In this document: positions 1 to 8,548 of the stretch, in pieces
Numbering within the stretch: position 1 is the stretch's first letter
How the letters are laid out: the number at the start of each line of letters is the position of its first letter
DNA from: DATKFM01 sp963851215
Lineage (GTDB): Bacteria; Pseudomonadota; Alphaproteobacteria; Dongiales; Dongiaceae
Assembly: GCA_963851215.1 (NCBI GenBank)
Contig: CAWKOG010000020.1
Coordinates: 496,001 to 560,000 of the forward strand
Length of the DNA stretch: 64,000 nt
Direction of reading: 5' to 3'
Translations under genes and position numbers: made by a program
Notes under the pieces: generated by a model
Databases searched by the model: none
Told to the model about the DNA's origin: nothing
Seen by the model: the letters and a program-made list of their open reading frames with translations, nothing else

Positions 1-111
1 ACTTCGACGCCCGCTTGTACCGCTTCCCATAGGCGCGAATCGGTCGAATTCGGGGAGGCTCTAAAGCCTGCTGGCCGAGCATATGTTCCGTAAATGTTCT
101 TGATTTCTGGC

Positions 112-143
112 TTATCCCCACCTATATCACCGACTAATCCACA
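112..143 (+). promoter_or_regulatory. Pair of DnaA-box-like 9-mers upstream of gcrA
   Basis: TTATCCCCA at 112-120 and TAATCCACA at 135-143 each differ by one base from the DnaA box TTATCCACA. They lie 110-140 bp before the gcrA start and share one orientation. A GANTC site lies next to them at 145-149 and another at 37-41. DnaA is known to activate gcrA in Caulobacter, which makes the position meaningful. Otherwise 1-252 holds no gene I can support. Confidence 0.4.
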
Positions 144-252
144 AGAATCTTGCCCCGGGAGGTTTTGAGCGTCGGTTGATGCTTGAAAAGCTATATATCG
201 TGGGTTCATATTTTTGAGACACAAAATATACGAACCAAGACGGGGTGAAGCG

Positions 253-615
253 ATGTCGACGGGATGGACAGAGGAAAGGATCAGCGTTCTGCAGAAGCTC
301 TGGCTGCAAGGCCAGACCGCCAGCCAGATCGCCGAACAGCTAGGCGGCGGCGTGACCCGCAATGCCGTCATCGGCAAGGCCCACCGCCTGGGGCTGTCGG
401 GACGGCCGGCGCCGACCCGGGAGATCAAGGCCGAGCCGGAGGCGCCGCGGCGTCCCCTGGTCACCGGCCCGTCGGGCCGGGCCTGCATGTGGCCGGTCGG
501 CGATCCCAAGAGCACGGATTTCCACTTCTGCAACGAGCCGACGGAAGCCGGGAAGCCCTATTGCTCCCGCCACTGCACCTTGGCGTATCACCGCAAGAGC
601 GAAGAAGCGGCCTAA
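253..615 (+). CDS. gcrA: GcrA cell cycle regulator
   Basis: A 120-residue protein. GcrA binds sigma-70 RNA polymerase and activates promoters carrying CcrM-methylated GANTC sites in the alphaproteobacterial cell cycle. Residues 3-50 are the conserved DNA-binding part (WTEERISVLQKLW, then RNAVIGKAHRLGLSGRP). A charged, proline-rich linker follows, and the C-terminus has the conserved CMWPVGDP and YCSRHC cysteine/histidine segment that contacts sigma. An in-frame ATG at 214 would add 13 unconserved residues, so 253 is preferred. The gene stands alone and ends in a strong terminator. Confidence 0.96.
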   Translation: MSTGWTEERISVLQKLWLQGQTASQIAEQLGGGVTRNAVIGKAHRLGLSGRPAPTREIKAEPEAPRRPLVTGPSGRACMWPVGDPKSTDFHFCNEPTEAGKPYCSRHCTLAYHRKSEEAA

Positions 616-639
616 CCGCTCCAGCCTATCGCCAACAGT

Positions 640-679
640 AAGGCCCCTTCCCTGCCGGGATGGGGCCTTTGTTGTTTTT
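640..679 (+). terminator. Intrinsic terminator after gcrA
   Basis: AAGGCCCC (640-647) pairs with GGGGCCTT (662-669) around a 14-nt loop and is followed by a T-rich tract to 679. It begins 25 nt after the gcrA stop codon. Confidence 0.85.
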
Positions 680-781
680 GCCGCCATTGTCCAGACTGCC
701 AATGTCCAAATTGCTGATGGCCGGGCGTCATTGTGTCGGCGGCGCATGATGCCCGCCCATGAACCGGGACGGAGACTGACA

Positions 782-1135
782 ATGGAATACATGCTGATGC
801 TCTATGTGAACGAAGGCGGCTGGTCGAAACTGACGGATGCCCAGAAGGAACAGGGGGCGGCGGCCTACACCGCCTATTCAGAGGCGCTGAAGAAGGCTGG
901 AGCGCTGCGCGGCGGACAGCGGCTGAAGGGAAGTTCCGCCGCGACCACCGTGCGCGTCGCCAACGGCAAACCGCAGGTACTGGACGGCCCGTACGCCGAC
1001 TCGAAAGAACAGGTTGGCGGCTACTTCATCATCGACGTGCCGGACCTGGATTCGGCGATCTCCTGGGCGGCCCGCTGCCCGGCGGCCAGTCACGGCGTGG
1101 TCGAGTTGCGTCCGTTCATGCCGATGTCCATGTGA
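782..1135 (+). CDS. YCII/DGPF-domain protein, partner of an ECF42 sigma factor
   Basis: A 117-residue protein covering one complete YCII-related (DGPF) domain: start MEYMLMLYVNE, and the diagnostic VLDGPYADSKEQVGGYFI at about residues 66-83. The enzymatic role of this family is not established. The ORF is open upstream from 362, but similarity begins at 782, behind a GGAG ribosome-binding site. It sits 19 nt before an ECF sigma gene; DGPF proteins are the hallmark neighbours and usual targets of ECF42 sigma factors. Confidence 0.9.
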   Translation: MEYMLMLYVNEGGWSKLTDAQKEQGAAAYTAYSEALKKAGALRGGQRLKGSSAATTVRVANGKPQVLDGPYADSKEQVGGYFIIDVPDLDSAISWAARCPAASHGVVELRPFMPMSM

Positions 1136-1154
1136 CCTGCCGGAAGGCGCGTGC

Positions 1155-2405
1155 ATGAACCACTCCGAAGGCGGCGCGCAGGCCCGGAGCGCGGCGGACG
1201 CGGTTGCCCGCCGCAGCTACGGCAAGCTCGTCGCCTTCCTTGCCGCGCGCACCCGCGACGTGGCGGCCGCCGAGGATGCATTGTCGGAGGCGTTCGCGTC
1301 GGCGCTGGCGGATTGGCCGGCAAAGGGTTGCCCCGCCAATCCGGAAGCCTGGCTGCTCACGGTGGCGCGGCGCAAGATGATCGATGCCGTCAGGCGGCGG
1401 CGCAGCGGTGAGGCGGCAAGCAGCGACCTGCGGCTGCTCGCCGAGGAGCTGGAGGCCGCGGCGGCGACGCCGGAAATCCCCGATCACCGCCTGGCGCTGC
1501 TGTTTGCGTGCGCCCATCCGGCGCTGGAGGCTGGCATCCGCGCGCCGCTGATGCTGCAGGCGGTGTTGGGCCTCGATGCGAAGATGATCGCCTCGGCGTT
1601 TCTCGTCTCGCCGGCGGCGATGGGGAAGCGGCTGGGGCGCGCCAAGGAGAAGATCCGCCAAGCCGGCATTCCCTTCAGCATTCCCGAACGTGCCGAGCTG
1701 CCCGCACGCCTGGAAACGGTGCTGGACGCGATCTATGCCGCCTACGCCGAAGGCTGGACCGATCCCGGCGGCAGCGACGTCGCGCGGCGCGATCTCACGG
1801 CGGAGGCAATGTTCCTGGCCCGGCTGGTGGCGGAGCTGATGCCCGGGGCGTCGGAGGCGCTGGGCCTCTTGGCGCTGATGCTCCACGCGGAAGCCCGGCG
1901 CCGCGCGCGGCGGCGGAACGACGGCGCCTATGTGCCCTTGGCCGAACAGGATCCGGCATTGTGGGACGCGCCGATGATCGCCGAAGCGGAGGCCCTGCTC
2001 CGCCGCGCCGGCACGCTCGGCGAGATCGGGCGCTATCAGTTGGAAGGCGCCCTGCAGTCGGCCCATGTGCATCGCTGCCGCACCGCTGAGAATAACTGGG
2101 CGGAAGTGGTGCAGCTCTACGACGCACTGTTCGCGCTCGCCGAGTCCCCGGTGGTGGCGATCAACCGCGCCCTGGCCATCGGCGAACTGCGCGGCGGCGC
2201 GGATGGCCTCGCCGCAATGCCAGAACTCAACGCCGATCCGCGTCTTACCGAATACCAGCCCTATTGGGCCGCGCGTGCCGACCTATTGGCTCGCACCGGT
2301 GCCCATAGCGAAGCTCGCCGAGCCTATGAGATTGCCATCGGCCTTGAACGCGATCCCGCGGTGCGGGATTTTTTGCAGTGGAGACGGGACGTATTGGCGG
2401 ACTAG
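1155..2405 (+). CDS. ECF42-type RNA polymerase sigma factor with C-terminal extension
   Basis: A 416-residue sigma-70-family protein. Region 2 is near residues 15-80 (AFLAARTRDVAAAEDALSEA, then PEAWLLTVARRKMIDAVRRR) and region 4 near 115-175 (MLQAVLGLDAKMIASAFLVS). About 230 further residues form a helical TPR-like extension with motifs such as YDALFALAESPVVAINRALA. This long C-terminus and the DGPF gene upstream identify group ECF42, whose extension is reported to be needed for activity; no anti-sigma gene is present, as is usual. The start at 1155 was chosen because the open frame back to 1014 overlaps the DGPF gene. Confidence 0.92.
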   Translation: MNHSEGGAQARSAADAVARRSYGKLVAFLAARTRDVAAAEDALSEAFASALADWPAKGCPANPEAWLLTVARRKMIDAVRRRRSGEAASSDLRLLAEELEAAAATPEIPDHRLALLFACAHPALEAGIRAPLMLQAVLGLDAKMIASAFLVSPAAMGKRLGRAKEKIRQAGIPFSIPERAELPARLETVLDAIYAAYAEGWTDPGGSDVARRDLTAEAMFLARLVAELMPGASEALGLLALMLHAEARRRARRRNDGAYVPLAEQDPALWDAPMIAEAEALLRRAGTLGEIGRYQLEGALQSAHVHRCRTAENNWAEVVQLYDALFALAESPVVAINRALAIGELRGGADGLAAMPELNADPRLTEYQPYWAARADLLARTGAHSEARRAYEIAIGLERDPAVRDFLQWRRDVLAD

Positions 2406-2557
2406 GTTATTTTGGCGCAGCAGCGAAGCGGACTTATGGATCCGCGCCACAACGCCCGCTGCAGCGAGCGCTCGCGACAAGACTCCGCGTGGGACCTTTG
2501 GACAATGGCCGCGAGTTCGGCTTAGTCTGACCGCCCGGCGCAACAAGGGGCCAATGC

Positions 2558-3619
2558 ATGGCGGCGGTCGACATCCAGGATGTGCGCAAATCCTACGGCG
2601 CCCATGAAGTGATCCACGGCGTCTCCGTCGCCATCGCCGATGGCGAGTTCGTGATCCTGGTGGGGCCTTCGGGCTGTGGGAAATCGACGCTCCTGCGCAT
2701 GATCGCCGGGCTGGATTCCGTCAGCGCCGGGGCGATCCGGATCGGCGAGCGGGTGGTCAACGACCTGCCGCCCAAGGACCGCGACATCGCCATGGTGTTC
2801 CAGACCTACGCGCTCTATCCGCACAAGACTGTGGCACAAAACATGGGCTTTGCGCTGAGGATGCGCAAGGCGCCGCCGGCGGAGATCGAGGCGCGGGTGC
2901 GGCGTGCGGCTGAAATCCTCGACCTCGAACCCTATCTCGGCCGGTATCCGCGGCAGCTCTCGGGCGGGCAGCGGCAGCGGGTGGCGATGGGCCGCGCTAT
3001 TGTGCGCGATCCCGCCGTGTTCCTTTTCGACGAGCCGCTCTCCAACCTCGACGCCAAGCTGCGCGTGCAGATGCGCGCCGAGATCAAGGAATTGCATCAG
3101 CGGCTGGGCACCACCACCATCTATGTCACCCACGACCAGGTGGAAGCCATGACCATGGCCGACCGCATCGTCGTGATGAACAATGGCGCGGTCGAGCAAA
3201 TCGGTTCGCCGCTCGAGTTGTATGACAATCCCACCAATATCTTCGTCGCCGGCTTCATTGGTTCGCCCGCGATGAACCTGCTCCCGGGGCGAATTCGCGG
3301 CGGCGCGCTACCGGGCTTCGAGCTCGAGGGCGGCATCACCTTGCCGTTGGCGCGGACGCCGGATAATGCCGACGGCCGGCCCGCCATCTACGGCATCCGG
3401 CCGGAGCATCTGTCGCTCGACAGCGGCGGGGCGGTCGTGGACGTGAATGTGGTCGAGCCGCTGGGTTCGGAAACGCAGCTCTTCGCTCATCTCGGGGGAC
3501 TGAAGATTGTCGCCCTGTTCCACCAGCGGCTGCGCGTGGCGCCGGGCGAGCGCCTGGCGCTGATGCCGGATCCGGCGGCGGTGCATCTGTTCGATGCCGA
3601 GAGCGGCCGGCGGCTCTAG
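2558..3619 (+). CDS. ABC transporter ATP-binding protein, MalK/UgpC type
   Basis: A 353-residue ATPase for the importer encoded downstream. It has Walker A GPSGCGKST near residue 37, Q-loop FQTYALYPHKTV, signature LSGGQRQRVAMGRAI near 135, Walker B VFLFDEPLSNLD and the switch histidine in YVTHDQVEAM. A C-terminal TOBE/MalK-type domain starts at about residue 240 and contains IYGIRPEHLSL. AAGGGG precedes the ATG. It is first of four genes and is separated from the binding-protein gene by 115 nt containing a hairpin. The substrate is not evident. Confidence 0.93.
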   Translation: MAAVDIQDVRKSYGAHEVIHGVSVAIADGEFVILVGPSGCGKSTLLRMIAGLDSVSAGAIRIGERVVNDLPPKDRDIAMVFQTYALYPHKTVAQNMGFALRMRKAPPAEIEARVRRAAEILDLEPYLGRYPRQLSGGQRQRVAMGRAIVRDPAVFLFDEPLSNLDAKLRVQMRAEIKELHQRLGTTTIYVTHDQVEAMTMADRIVVMNNGAVEQIGSPLELYDNPTNIFVAGFIGSPAMNLLPGRIRGGALPGFELEGGITLPLARTPDNADGRPAIYGIRPEHLSLDSGGAVVDVNVVEPLGSETQLFAHLGGLKIVALFHQRLRVAPGERLALMPDPAAVHLFDAESGRRL

Positions 3620-3681
3620 GCGGCGCATTGACAGGGAGATCATTCAACTCCAAGTTTTCATCAACTTCAGCGGCGATGAAG

Positions 3682-3700
3682 GCCCGCGGCCAACGCGGGC
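3682..3700 (+). other. Hairpin between ABC ATPase and binding-protein genes
   Basis: GCCCGCG (3682-3688) and CGCGGGC (3694-3700) form a perfect 7-bp stem with a 5-nt loop. There is no T tract, so it looks like an mRNA-processing or stability element rather than a terminator. Confidence 0.4.
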
Positions 3701-3734
3701 ATTTCCGACAGAACCAGCAAGGGAGGACTCAGAG

Positions 3735-5372
3735 ATGAAATTCGAACTCTACGATCTGATGATGAGCCGCCGCGGCATGCTCAAGGGCTCGGCCGCCCTG
3801 GCCGCCGGCGCCGCGGTCACGGCCTCGCTGCCGCGGCAGGCGGCGGCGCAGGATCTGCGTGCCGCCATTCTCGCCATCCCCGGAGTCGGCAAGGGACAGC
3901 CGACGGACGCCGATTGGCAGAAGGTCGGCGAGATGTGCCTTGGCCCCACCAAGGAGAACGTGAAACAGGGTGAGTTCGCGGGCGTTGAGCTCTCCTTCAT
4001 GGGCCTCAACAACCAGAACGTTCACAACATCCTGTTCCGCGGCCTGTCCAAGGCCTGGGCCGACTATACCGGCGCGACGATCAGTTGGATCGACCTGGCG
4101 CAGGCCGACTACAACGCGCGTCTGCAGCAGTCGATCGCCACGGGCACCGTCGATTTCGACGTCATCGAGATGGGCGCACCGTTCGAAGGCGATGTCTGCG
4201 GCAAGGGCCTGGCATCCGAAATGCCGGATTGGGTCAAGGCGCAGATCGACATGGACGACTATGTCGGCTACCTCAAGGCGCCCGTGGGCACCTGGGACGG
4301 CAAGACTTACCGCATCTCCTGCGACGGCGATTGCCACAACTTCAACTACCGCTCGGACGTGTTCGCCGATCCGGGTCTCGCCGAAGAATGGAAGAAGGCG
4401 GGCAACACCACCGAGTGGTCGGTGCCGACCACCTGGCAGCAAGTGCAGGCGGCGACCAAGTTCCTCAAGGGCAAGCAGCTCGCCGGCCAGGACCTCTACG
4501 GCTATCTCGATCCCTGCAAGGGCTGGGGCGGTTTCGGCTTCTATTTCCTGGGTTCGCGTGCCACGGCCTATGCGAAGCATCCGGACGATCGCGCGTTCCT
4601 GTTCGATCCCGACACCATGAAGCCGCGCGTTAACAATCCGGCCTGGGTGCGTGCAATCCAGGATGTGCTGGACGTTCTGCCGTCCGAGCCGGCCGACCAG
4701 CTCAACGCCGATCCCGGCACGACGGGGTTCCAGCAGTTCCTCGCGGGGACCGGCAGCATGCTGTCCTGGTGGGGCGATATCGGCTCCAACGCCAAGACCA
4801 ACGACTCTTCGGTGGTGGGCGACGTCACGGCCTTCTCCATCCTGCCGGGCTCCGACGATGTCTACAATTCGAAGACCGGCCAGTGGGAGACACCGTCCTC
4901 CGGCCCGAACTTCGCGCCGAACATGGCCTATATCGGCTGGGGCATTTATGTGATGGCGCGAGTTGACAGCGACCCCCAGAGGCAGAAAGCCGCCTGGTCC
5001 CTCGCTGCCCATCTCGGCGGCAAGGACATTTCGCTGTGGATGGCAGCCTATCCGTCGGGCTTCCAGCCCTACCGCCAGAGCCACTTCAATATCGGCGAGT
5101 GGGTCGGTTCGGGATATGAGGAAGGCTTCATCAAGAGCTATCTCGACTCGCAAGCCAACTCCTACAACCATCCCAACGCCGCCATCGAGCCGCGCATTCC
5201 CGGCATCTTCCAGTACTACTCCGTCGCGGAGGACGAACTGCAGAAGATCTATGCCGGCCAGGCGACGGCCCAGGCGGGAGCCGATGCAATTGCCGCGGCT
5301 TGGGAGAAGCTCACCGACCAGCTAGGCCGCGAAAACCAGATCAAGCTCTACAAGGCCTCGCTCGGCATCTAG
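3735..5372 (+). CDS. ABC transporter sugar-binding protein with Tat-like signal
   Basis: A 545-residue family-1 solute-binding protein, predicted periplasmic. The N-terminus MKFELYDLMMSRRGMLKGSA has an SRRGMLKG twin-arginine-like motif, then a hydrophobic stretch and an AAAQ cleavage region near residue 38. The mature part shows typical CUT1 binding-protein features (LSFMGLNNQNVHNILFRGL, YNARLQQSIATGTVDFDVIE, WQQVQAATKFLKGKQ). The ATG at 3735 follows GGGAGGA; an open frame from 3594 has no such site. At 545 residues it is longer than the usual 400-450 of the family. Confidence 0.9.
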   Translation: MKFELYDLMMSRRGMLKGSAALAAGAAVTASLPRQAAAQDLRAAILAIPGVGKGQPTDADWQKVGEMCLGPTKENVKQGEFAGVELSFMGLNNQNVHNILFRGLSKAWADYTGATISWIDLAQADYNARLQQSIATGTVDFDVIEMGAPFEGDVCGKGLASEMPDWVKAQIDMDDYVGYLKAPVGTWDGKTYRISCDGDCHNFNYRSDVFADPGLAEEWKKAGNTTEWSVPTTWQQVQAATKFLKGKQLAGQDLYGYLDPCKGWGGFGFYFLGSRATAYAKHPDDRAFLFDPDTMKPRVNNPAWVRAIQDVLDVLPSEPADQLNADPGTTGFQQFLAGTGSMLSWWGDIGSNAKTNDSSVVGDVTAFSILPGSDDVYNSKTGQWETPSSGPNFAPNMAYIGWGIYVMARVDSDPQRQKAAWSLAAHLGGKDISLWMAAYPSGFQPYRQSHFNIGEWVGSGYEEGFIKSYLDSQANSYNHPNAAIEPRIPGIFQYYSVAEDELQKIYAGQATAQAGADAIAAAWEKLTDQLGRENQIKLYKASLGI

Positions 5373-5380
5373 TATCGAAG

Positions 5381-5410
5381 CGGAGCCGGCGCCTGAGGGT
5401 GCCGGCTCCG
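5381..5410 (+). other. Perfect 10-bp hairpin after the binding-protein gene
   Basis: CGGAGCCGGC (5381-5390) pairs with GCCGGCTCCG (5401-5410), loop 10 nt. It lies between the binding-protein stop and the first permease gene and lacks a T tract. In ABC operons such hairpins often stabilise the upstream message so that binding protein is made in excess; that role is inferred here. Confidence 0.55.
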
Positions 5411-5436
5411 TTCCCATCCGATGGCAAGAGTTTCGC

Positions 5437-6558
5437 ATGGCGACCATGGGTAAGGCCGCAAGCTCCGCCACCAGCGGCGCCGCCGTTGCGGCCGCCATCT
5501 CCAGCGGCCGGCGGCAGAACGGTACGCTGCTCATCCGCATCGCCACGCTGCTGTTCATCGCCATCGTGGCGATGCAGAGCCTTTATGCCACCGGTATCGT
5601 TCCCTTCGGTTTTGGCAATTGGCAGCCGATCCTGATCGGTTTCGCGATCTGGGGCGTGGCGCTCTGCGCCGGAAACATCCTGCGGAGCGGCGAGGCCGGC
5701 TGGCGCGCCTTGTTCGTACTGCCGGCGGTTCTATTTACTTTGGCGCTGGTGATCTTTCCGACCTTCTTCGGCCTGTACATCGCGCTCACGGATTGGAACC
5801 TCTCCTCGGCGACCGGCCGGCAGTTCAACGGTCTCGCCAACTTCTATCAACTCATCGCCGATCCCTATTTCTGGAATGCGCTCGGCAACATGGTGTTCTA
5901 TGTGCTGACGGTGCTGGCGCAGTATGCGTTCGCATTCGCGCTCGCGCTGCTGCTGAACGCCGACATTCGCGGCCGGAAGTTCTTCCGCGTGGCATTTCTG
6001 CTGCCCTTCATGCTGTCGCCGGTGGCGGTGAGCTGGATGATCGGCAAATCGATGCTGGAGTACCGGTACGGACCCGTATCGCGGCTGCTGCGCCTGCTGG
6101 GATGGGAGAACCCGTCGCTGCTCACCTCGCCCTGGCTGGCCAAGACCACGATCGCCGCCATGGATGCCTGGGTCTGGATCCCCTTCATGATGATCCTGCT
6201 GCTGGCCGGGCTCCAGGCCTTGTCAAAGGAAGTGCAGGAAGCTGCCAAGGTCGACGGCGCGACGGGCTGGCAGGGCTTCTGGCAGATCACCTTCCCGCTC
6301 ATGCTGCCGGTCAGCGTGACGACGATCGTGCTGCGCATCATCTTCCAGCTCAAGCTCGCCGACATCGTGATCAATACCACATCGGGCGGGCCAGGCGGCG
6401 CCACGGACACGATCTCCAGCTTCATCTTCCGGGAATACAAGGACCGCTCGAACGTCGGCTACGGCACCATGATCGCCGAGGTCTATCTGATCCTCATCAT
6501 CATCTTCATCGCGCTGCTGCTGTGGTCCACCAGCCGATTCATGCAGCGGAAGACCTGA
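5437..6558 (+). CDS. Sugar ABC transporter permease, first subunit (MalF-like)
   Basis: A 373-residue inner-membrane protein. An N-terminal soluble stretch of about 28 residues is followed by several hydrophobic segments. The cytoplasmic EAA loop reads EAAKVDGATGWQGFWQITFP at about residue 268 and contacts the ATPase. It ends two bases before the second permease. The long N-terminus with extra membrane segments before the core domain resembles MalF/UgpA proteins. A second in-frame ATG lies at 5446; neither start has a strong ribosome-binding site. Confidence 0.92.
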   Translation: MATMGKAASSATSGAAVAAAISSGRRQNGTLLIRIATLLFIAIVAMQSLYATGIVPFGFGNWQPILIGFAIWGVALCAGNILRSGEAGWRALFVLPAVLFTLALVIFPTFFGLYIALTDWNLSSATGRQFNGLANFYQLIADPYFWNALGNMVFYVLTVLAQYAFAFALALLLNADIRGRKFFRVAFLLPFMLSPVAVSWMIGKSMLEYRYGPVSRLLRLLGWENPSLLTSPWLAKTTIAAMDAWVWIPFMMILLLAGLQALSKEVQEAAKVDGATGWQGFWQITFPLMLPVSVTTIVLRIIFQLKLADIVINTTSGGPGGATDTISSFIFREYKDRSNVGYGTMIAEVYLILIIIFIALLLWSTSRFMQRKT

Positions 6559-6559
6559 C

Positions 6560-7429
6560 ATGTCCGCAGGCCTCAAGAAAACGCTGATCTACGCCGCGCT
6601 GATCGCCTGGACGGTCGTCGCCCTGTTCCCGATCTATTGGACGTTGACCACCACCTTCAAGTCCGCGCCGGATGTGATGAAGGGCAACATGATTCCGTTT
6701 CTCGAGTACGCTCCGGACTGGAAGGGGTTGCGGTCGCTTGGCCTCTCGCCGGATACGATCCTCAATTTCTCGACACCGCGCGAGGAGTTCCTCAAGCGCT
6801 TCTACAACAGCATTATCGCGTCCCTCGGCGCGTCGGTGCTGGCGCTGATCATCGGCACCATGGCAGCCTACGGACTCAGCCGCTTCGAGTATAAATTCGC
6901 GATCTGGCGGAACCGCGACATCTCCTTCTTCTTCCTCTCGCAGTTGATCCTGCCGCCGGTGGTTCTGGCGATGCCGTTCCTCGTGCTCTACAAGGAACTG
7001 GCATTGCTCAACTCGCTGATCGGCTTGATCCTCATCTACGCGCTCTCGGTTCTGCCGATCGTGATTTGGATCATGCGCGACCAGTTCGATTCGATTCCCC
7101 ATGAGCTGGAGCAGGCCGCCCTGGTCGATGGTTGTTCCACCTGGGACGCCTTTCTCAAGATCGTCGTGCCGATCGCGCTGCCGGGCATGGTCGCGGCCTT
7201 CATCCTGGCGGTGATCCTCTGCTGGAACGAATATTTCTTCGCCGCCCTGCTCACGGGCACCAATGCGCGGACGCTGCCGGTGATGGTCGCCAGCCAGACA
7301 GGCTCCCAGGGCATCAGCTGGTGGTCGATGGCCGCCTTGGCTTCGGCGGCGATCCTGCCGCTGATCGTCATCGGCATCTTCCTGGAGCGCTACATCGTGA
7401 AGGGGCTGACGGCCGGCGCCGTAAAGTAG
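6560..7429 (+). CDS. Sugar ABC transporter permease, second subunit (MalG-like)
   Basis: A 289-residue inner-membrane permease with about six hydrophobic segments. The EAA loop contains EQAALVDGCSTWDAFLKIVV near residue 188, and the N-terminus has the MalG-like ALFPIYWTLTTTFK. It starts one nucleotide after the stop of the first permease, so the two are probably translationally coupled. It completes a four-gene CUT1 importer (ATPase, binding protein, two permeases). No sugar-processing gene follows; the next gene is convergent. Confidence 0.93.
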   Translation: MSAGLKKTLIYAALIAWTVVALFPIYWTLTTTFKSAPDVMKGNMIPFLEYAPDWKGLRSLGLSPDTILNFSTPREEFLKRFYNSIIASLGASVLALIIGTMAAYGLSRFEYKFAIWRNRDISFFFLSQLILPPVVLAMPFLVLYKELALLNSLIGLILIYALSVLPIVIWIMRDQFDSIPHELEQAALVDGCSTWDAFLKIVVPIALPGMVAAFILAVILCWNEYFFAALLTGTNARTLPVMVASQTGSQGISWWSMAALASAAILPLIVIGIFLERYIVKGLTAGAVK

Positions 7430-7500
7430 CGCCGCCGGGAAACGGGAGATTCTGGAGATGCGCACCGGCGCCTTGTTCGGCGTCTTCAGTCGCGCAACCG

Positions 7501-8326
7501 CTAGCCGTTGATGAACGCCAGCAGGTCGGCGTTGATGGTGTCGGCCTCGGTGGTCGGCATGCCGTGCGGAAAGCCCTTGTAGGTTTTCAGCGTGCCGTTC
7601 TTCAGCAGCTTTGCCGACAGCGGCGCCGAGTTCGGCGTAGGGCACGATCTGGTCGTCGTCGCCATGCATCACCAGGACCGGCACCGTGATCTTCTTCAGG
7701 TCCTCGGTGAAGTCGGTCTGGGAGAAGGCGACGATGCCGTCATAGTGCGCCTTTGCGCCGCCCATCATGCCCTGACGCCACCAGTTCCAGATGGTGCCCT
7801 GCGAGACTTTCGCGCCGGGCCGGTTATAACCATAGAAGGGTCCGGCCGGCAGGTCGTAGTAGAATTGTGCGCGGCTGGCGGCGAGCTGCGCCTGCAGGCC
7901 ATCGAACACCTCCTTCGGCAGCCCGCCCGGATTGGCCGCCGTCTTCACCATCAACGGCGGCACGGCGCTGATGATCGCCGCTTTCGCCACGCGGCTTTCG
8001 CCATGGCGGGCGATGTAATGCACGACTTCGCCGCCGCCGGTGGAATGGCCGACATGCACGGCGTTCTTGAGGTCGAGGTGCGCCGTCAGCGCCGCGAGGT
8101 CGTCGGCATAGTGATCCATGTCGTGGCCGCCGCCGACCTGGCTCGAGCGGCCGTGGCCGCGCCGGTCATGGGCGACAACGCGGAAGCCCTTGGCGGCGAA
8201 GAACAGCATCTGCGTATCCCAATCATCGGCCGACAACGGCCAGCCATGGCTGAAGACGATGGGCTGCCCCGAGCCCCAGTCCTTGTAGAAGATCTCGACG
8301 CCGTCCTTGGTGGTAATCGTGCTCAT
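7501..8326 (-). CDS. Alpha/beta hydrolase (non-haem chloroperoxidase-like), frameshifted
   Basis: Reading from 8326 the protein begins MSTITTKDGVEIFYKDWGSG and carries the nucleophile elbow GHSTGGGE (about residue 95) and the acid residue in VLVMHGDDDQIVP. The frame then breaks at 7631-7632. In the next frame the family tail resumes as LLKNGTLKTYKGFPHGMPTT, with the catalytic His in FPHGMP, and stops at 7501. Removing one T of the TT pair restores a product of about 274 residues and turns GAGTTC into GAGTC. Such proteins are perhydrolase/esterase-like serine hydrolases; the substrate is unknown. Confidence 0.85.
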
Positions 8327-8502
8327 CTCGGAGATTCCCTTTCGGCGGCGGTTGAACCTGATGGCGAGTTTGCCGCCGAAAATTCCGGGGGGCAAGCGGA
8401 GGAGAGAGCCGGCCGTCCATACCCTTGAGCATCTGGTCGACCTCTGTGATTGACATCAGAACATCCCTGACCAACAACTGGCTTTCGACAGAGGAGGCTG
8501 AC

Positions 8503-8541
8503 ATGACGGCCGGTGTTGCTAAGTTCCGGCAGGTGAAGTGA
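8503..8541 (+). other. Possible 12-codon leader ORF before the AraC-type gene
   Basis: ATG at 8503 follows a very good GAGGAGG sequence with 5 nt spacing. The frame runs MTAGVAKFRQVK and stops at 8541, seven bases before the regulator start at 8549. It may be a leader peptide, or the Shine-Dalgarno may simply be fortuitous. Confidence 0.2.
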
Positions 8542-8548
8542 ATCGACC

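Noticed and set aside
127..309. Minus-strand ORF overlapping the gcrA start
   Set aside because: No ribosome-binding site, no similarity, and it overlaps the conserved gcrA coding region and its upstream sites.
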